A stretch of DNA of 6,030 nucleotides from the NCBI GenBank assembly GCA_025928215.1, contig JAICJW010000284.1, forward strand, positions 1-6,030. Reading direction: 5' to 3'. Shown piece by piece: positions 5,211 through 6,030 of this stretch. The notes beneath the pieces were generated by a model. That model was not told the DNA's origin. It did no database searches and saw only the letters and a list, made by a program, of their open reading frames with translations. Within the stretch, counting starts at the first letter, position 1. The number at the start of each line of letters is the position of its first letter. The translations under genes were made by a program, and so were the position numbers. The stretch is from Chloroflexia bacterium. GTDB taxonomy: Bacteria; Chloroflexota; Chloroflexia; Thermomicrobiales; JALYUS01.

Positions 5211-6030
5211 TCAGTCCTGATTCAGCGCCGCGTAGACCTGCTCGGCGTTGATCGGGACGGACGTGAACCGCTTGCCGGTCGCGGCCTTCATCGCGTTGGC
5301 GACCGCGCCGGGGCCGGGGATAATCGGCGGCTCGCCGACGATCCGCGCGCCGAACGGCCCATCGGGCGTCGGCACCTCAACGAGGATCGTCTCGATGTTC
5401 GGCACCTGCATAAAGGCGGGCATCGCGTAGTCCATGAATGAGCCAGTCAGCAGTTGGCCGTTATCGTCGTAGATCATCTGCTCGAAGAGCGCGAAGCCAA
5501 GCCCCTGCACCGCGCCGCCCTGAATCTGCCCGATCACGGCGGGGGGGTTCAGCGCATGGCCGACATCCTGCGCGGCGACGTAGTTGAGGACTGTCACTTC
5601 GCCGGTGTCCGGGTCCACGCGGAGATGCGCGAGGTGAGCCGCGAAGCCCGCCGCGATCACCTGCTGCGCACTCGCGCCATTCCCCCAGACGGGCTTGTAC
5701 TTGCTCGTACTCATCCGCGCGACATCGGCGAGCGTCACCTTTTTGTCCGGCACGCCCTTCACTTGCACGTTTTCGCCGACAATTTCGAGGTCCTCGACGG
5801 AGGCTTCCAATTCCTGCGCGACGATGGCGAGCGCCTGCTTGCGCGCCTCGACAGCGGCTTCGAGCACCGCCTTACCGACGGTGTAGGTGATCTGGCTGCC
5901 GCCGCTGCCGGGAGAGTGCGGCGCAGCCTCTGTGTCGCTAATCACGACGCGCACTTTGTCCGCTGGGATGCCGAAGGCCTCGGCGGCGATCATCGCGAAG
6001 GTCGTCGTCTGCCCCGTCAGGTCCACCGCG
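5211..6030 (-). CDS. Molybdenum hydroxylase large subunit (xanthine dehydrogenase/aldehyde oxidase family), C-terminal part
   Basis: The gene is cut by the right edge; about 272 C-terminal residues are present, roughly a third of a typical molybdopterin-binding subunit. These enzymes hydroxylate purines, aldehydes or N-heterocycles at a Mo-pterin cytosine dinucleotide centre and pass electrons to FeS and FAD partners. Counting from the valine codon at 6026, visible family blocks are VDLTGQTTTF (1-10), the PGSGGSQITYTVGKA loop (39-53), GQIQGGAVQGLGFALFEQ (166-183), DYAMPAFMQVPNI (199-211) and GEPPIIPGPGA (231-241). E232 in GEPP corresponds to the catalytic base glutamate of xanthine oxidase. 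The GTG at 6024-6026 is not a real start: the frame stays open through an alanine codon (6027-6029) and the sequence there is internal to the family. Partner subunits are not in the window. The substrate cannot be told from this half of the protein. The gene converges on the membrane-protein gene. Confidence 0.9.
   Translation of the reverse strand, partial: AVDLTGQTTTFAMIAAEAFGIPADKVRVVISDTEAAPHSPGSGGSQITYTVGKAVLEAAVEARKQALAIVAQELEASVEDLEIVGENVQVKGVPDKKVTLADVARMSTSKYKPVWGNGASAQQVIAAGFAAHLAHLRVDPDTGEVTVLNYVAAQDVGHALNPPAVIGQIQGGAVQGLGFALFEQMIYDDNGQLLTGSFMDYAMPAFMQVPNIETILVEVPTPDGPFGARIVGEPPIIPGPGAVANAMKAATGKRFTSVPINAEQVYAALNQD

Noticed and set aside
4989..5441. Plus-strand open frame of 150 codons bridging the membrane gene, the repeats and the molybdenum hydroxylase gene
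   Set aside because: It reads through two perfect hairpins and then antisense to a conserved enzyme; the NPLPVREG-type peptide in it is simply translated repeat DNA.
6024..6026. GTG as the start of the molybdenum hydroxylase gene
   Set aside because: The frame stays open upstream to the window edge, and VDLTGQ is an internal block of a protein that is normally far longer.

Overview
The window is GC-rich bacterial chromosome with ordinary-looking gene spacing. It holds four complete protein genes and one gene cut by the right edge. The compact layout, GTG starts and repeated GC-rich hairpins between genes would fit a high-GC, non-enteric bacterium. A Chloroflexota-like or similar environmental lineage is possible, but this is a weak guess from style and repeat type, not from a marker gene.

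Left part (1-1238): a degenerate repeat patch of about 9-base units (1-90) lies beyond the 3' end of a minus-strand fold-type II PLP enzyme (98-1078). The enzyme is of the serine/threonine dehydratase, serine racemase-like group. A 160-base divergent intergenic region separates it from the next gene and carries one copy of a GC-rich hairpin repeat.

Centre (1239-3581): a 780-residue S9 (prolyl oligopeptidase/DPP IV-type) serine peptidase with a complete Ser-Asp-His triad. It lacks a visible export signal and the double-glutamate motif of true dipeptidyl peptidases.

Regulatory part (3582-5106): a MerR-family activator gene with a C-terminal TipAS-like ligand-binding domain (3681-4427). It lies behind a textbook MerR-type promoter, with a perfect 9-3-9 palindrome inside a 19-base -35/-10 spacer, which implies autoregulation. 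A terminator-like hairpin follows, then an unrecognised 183-residue protein with four predicted membrane segments (4555-5106).

Right part (5107-6030): a convergent intergenic region with two perfect 10-3-10 hairpins in opposite repeat orientation. Next is the C-terminal part of a molybdenum hydroxylase large subunit (xanthine dehydrogenase/aldehyde oxidase family) on the minus strand, whose 5' part lies outside the window.

The genes do not form an obvious pathway. The only clear regulatory unit is the MerR gene with its own promoter, possibly including the membrane protein by read-through. I see no CRISPR array, tRNA, rRNA, transposase or clear defence system. The most informative features are the MerR operator, the divergent S9 substrate pocket and the intergenic repeat family.
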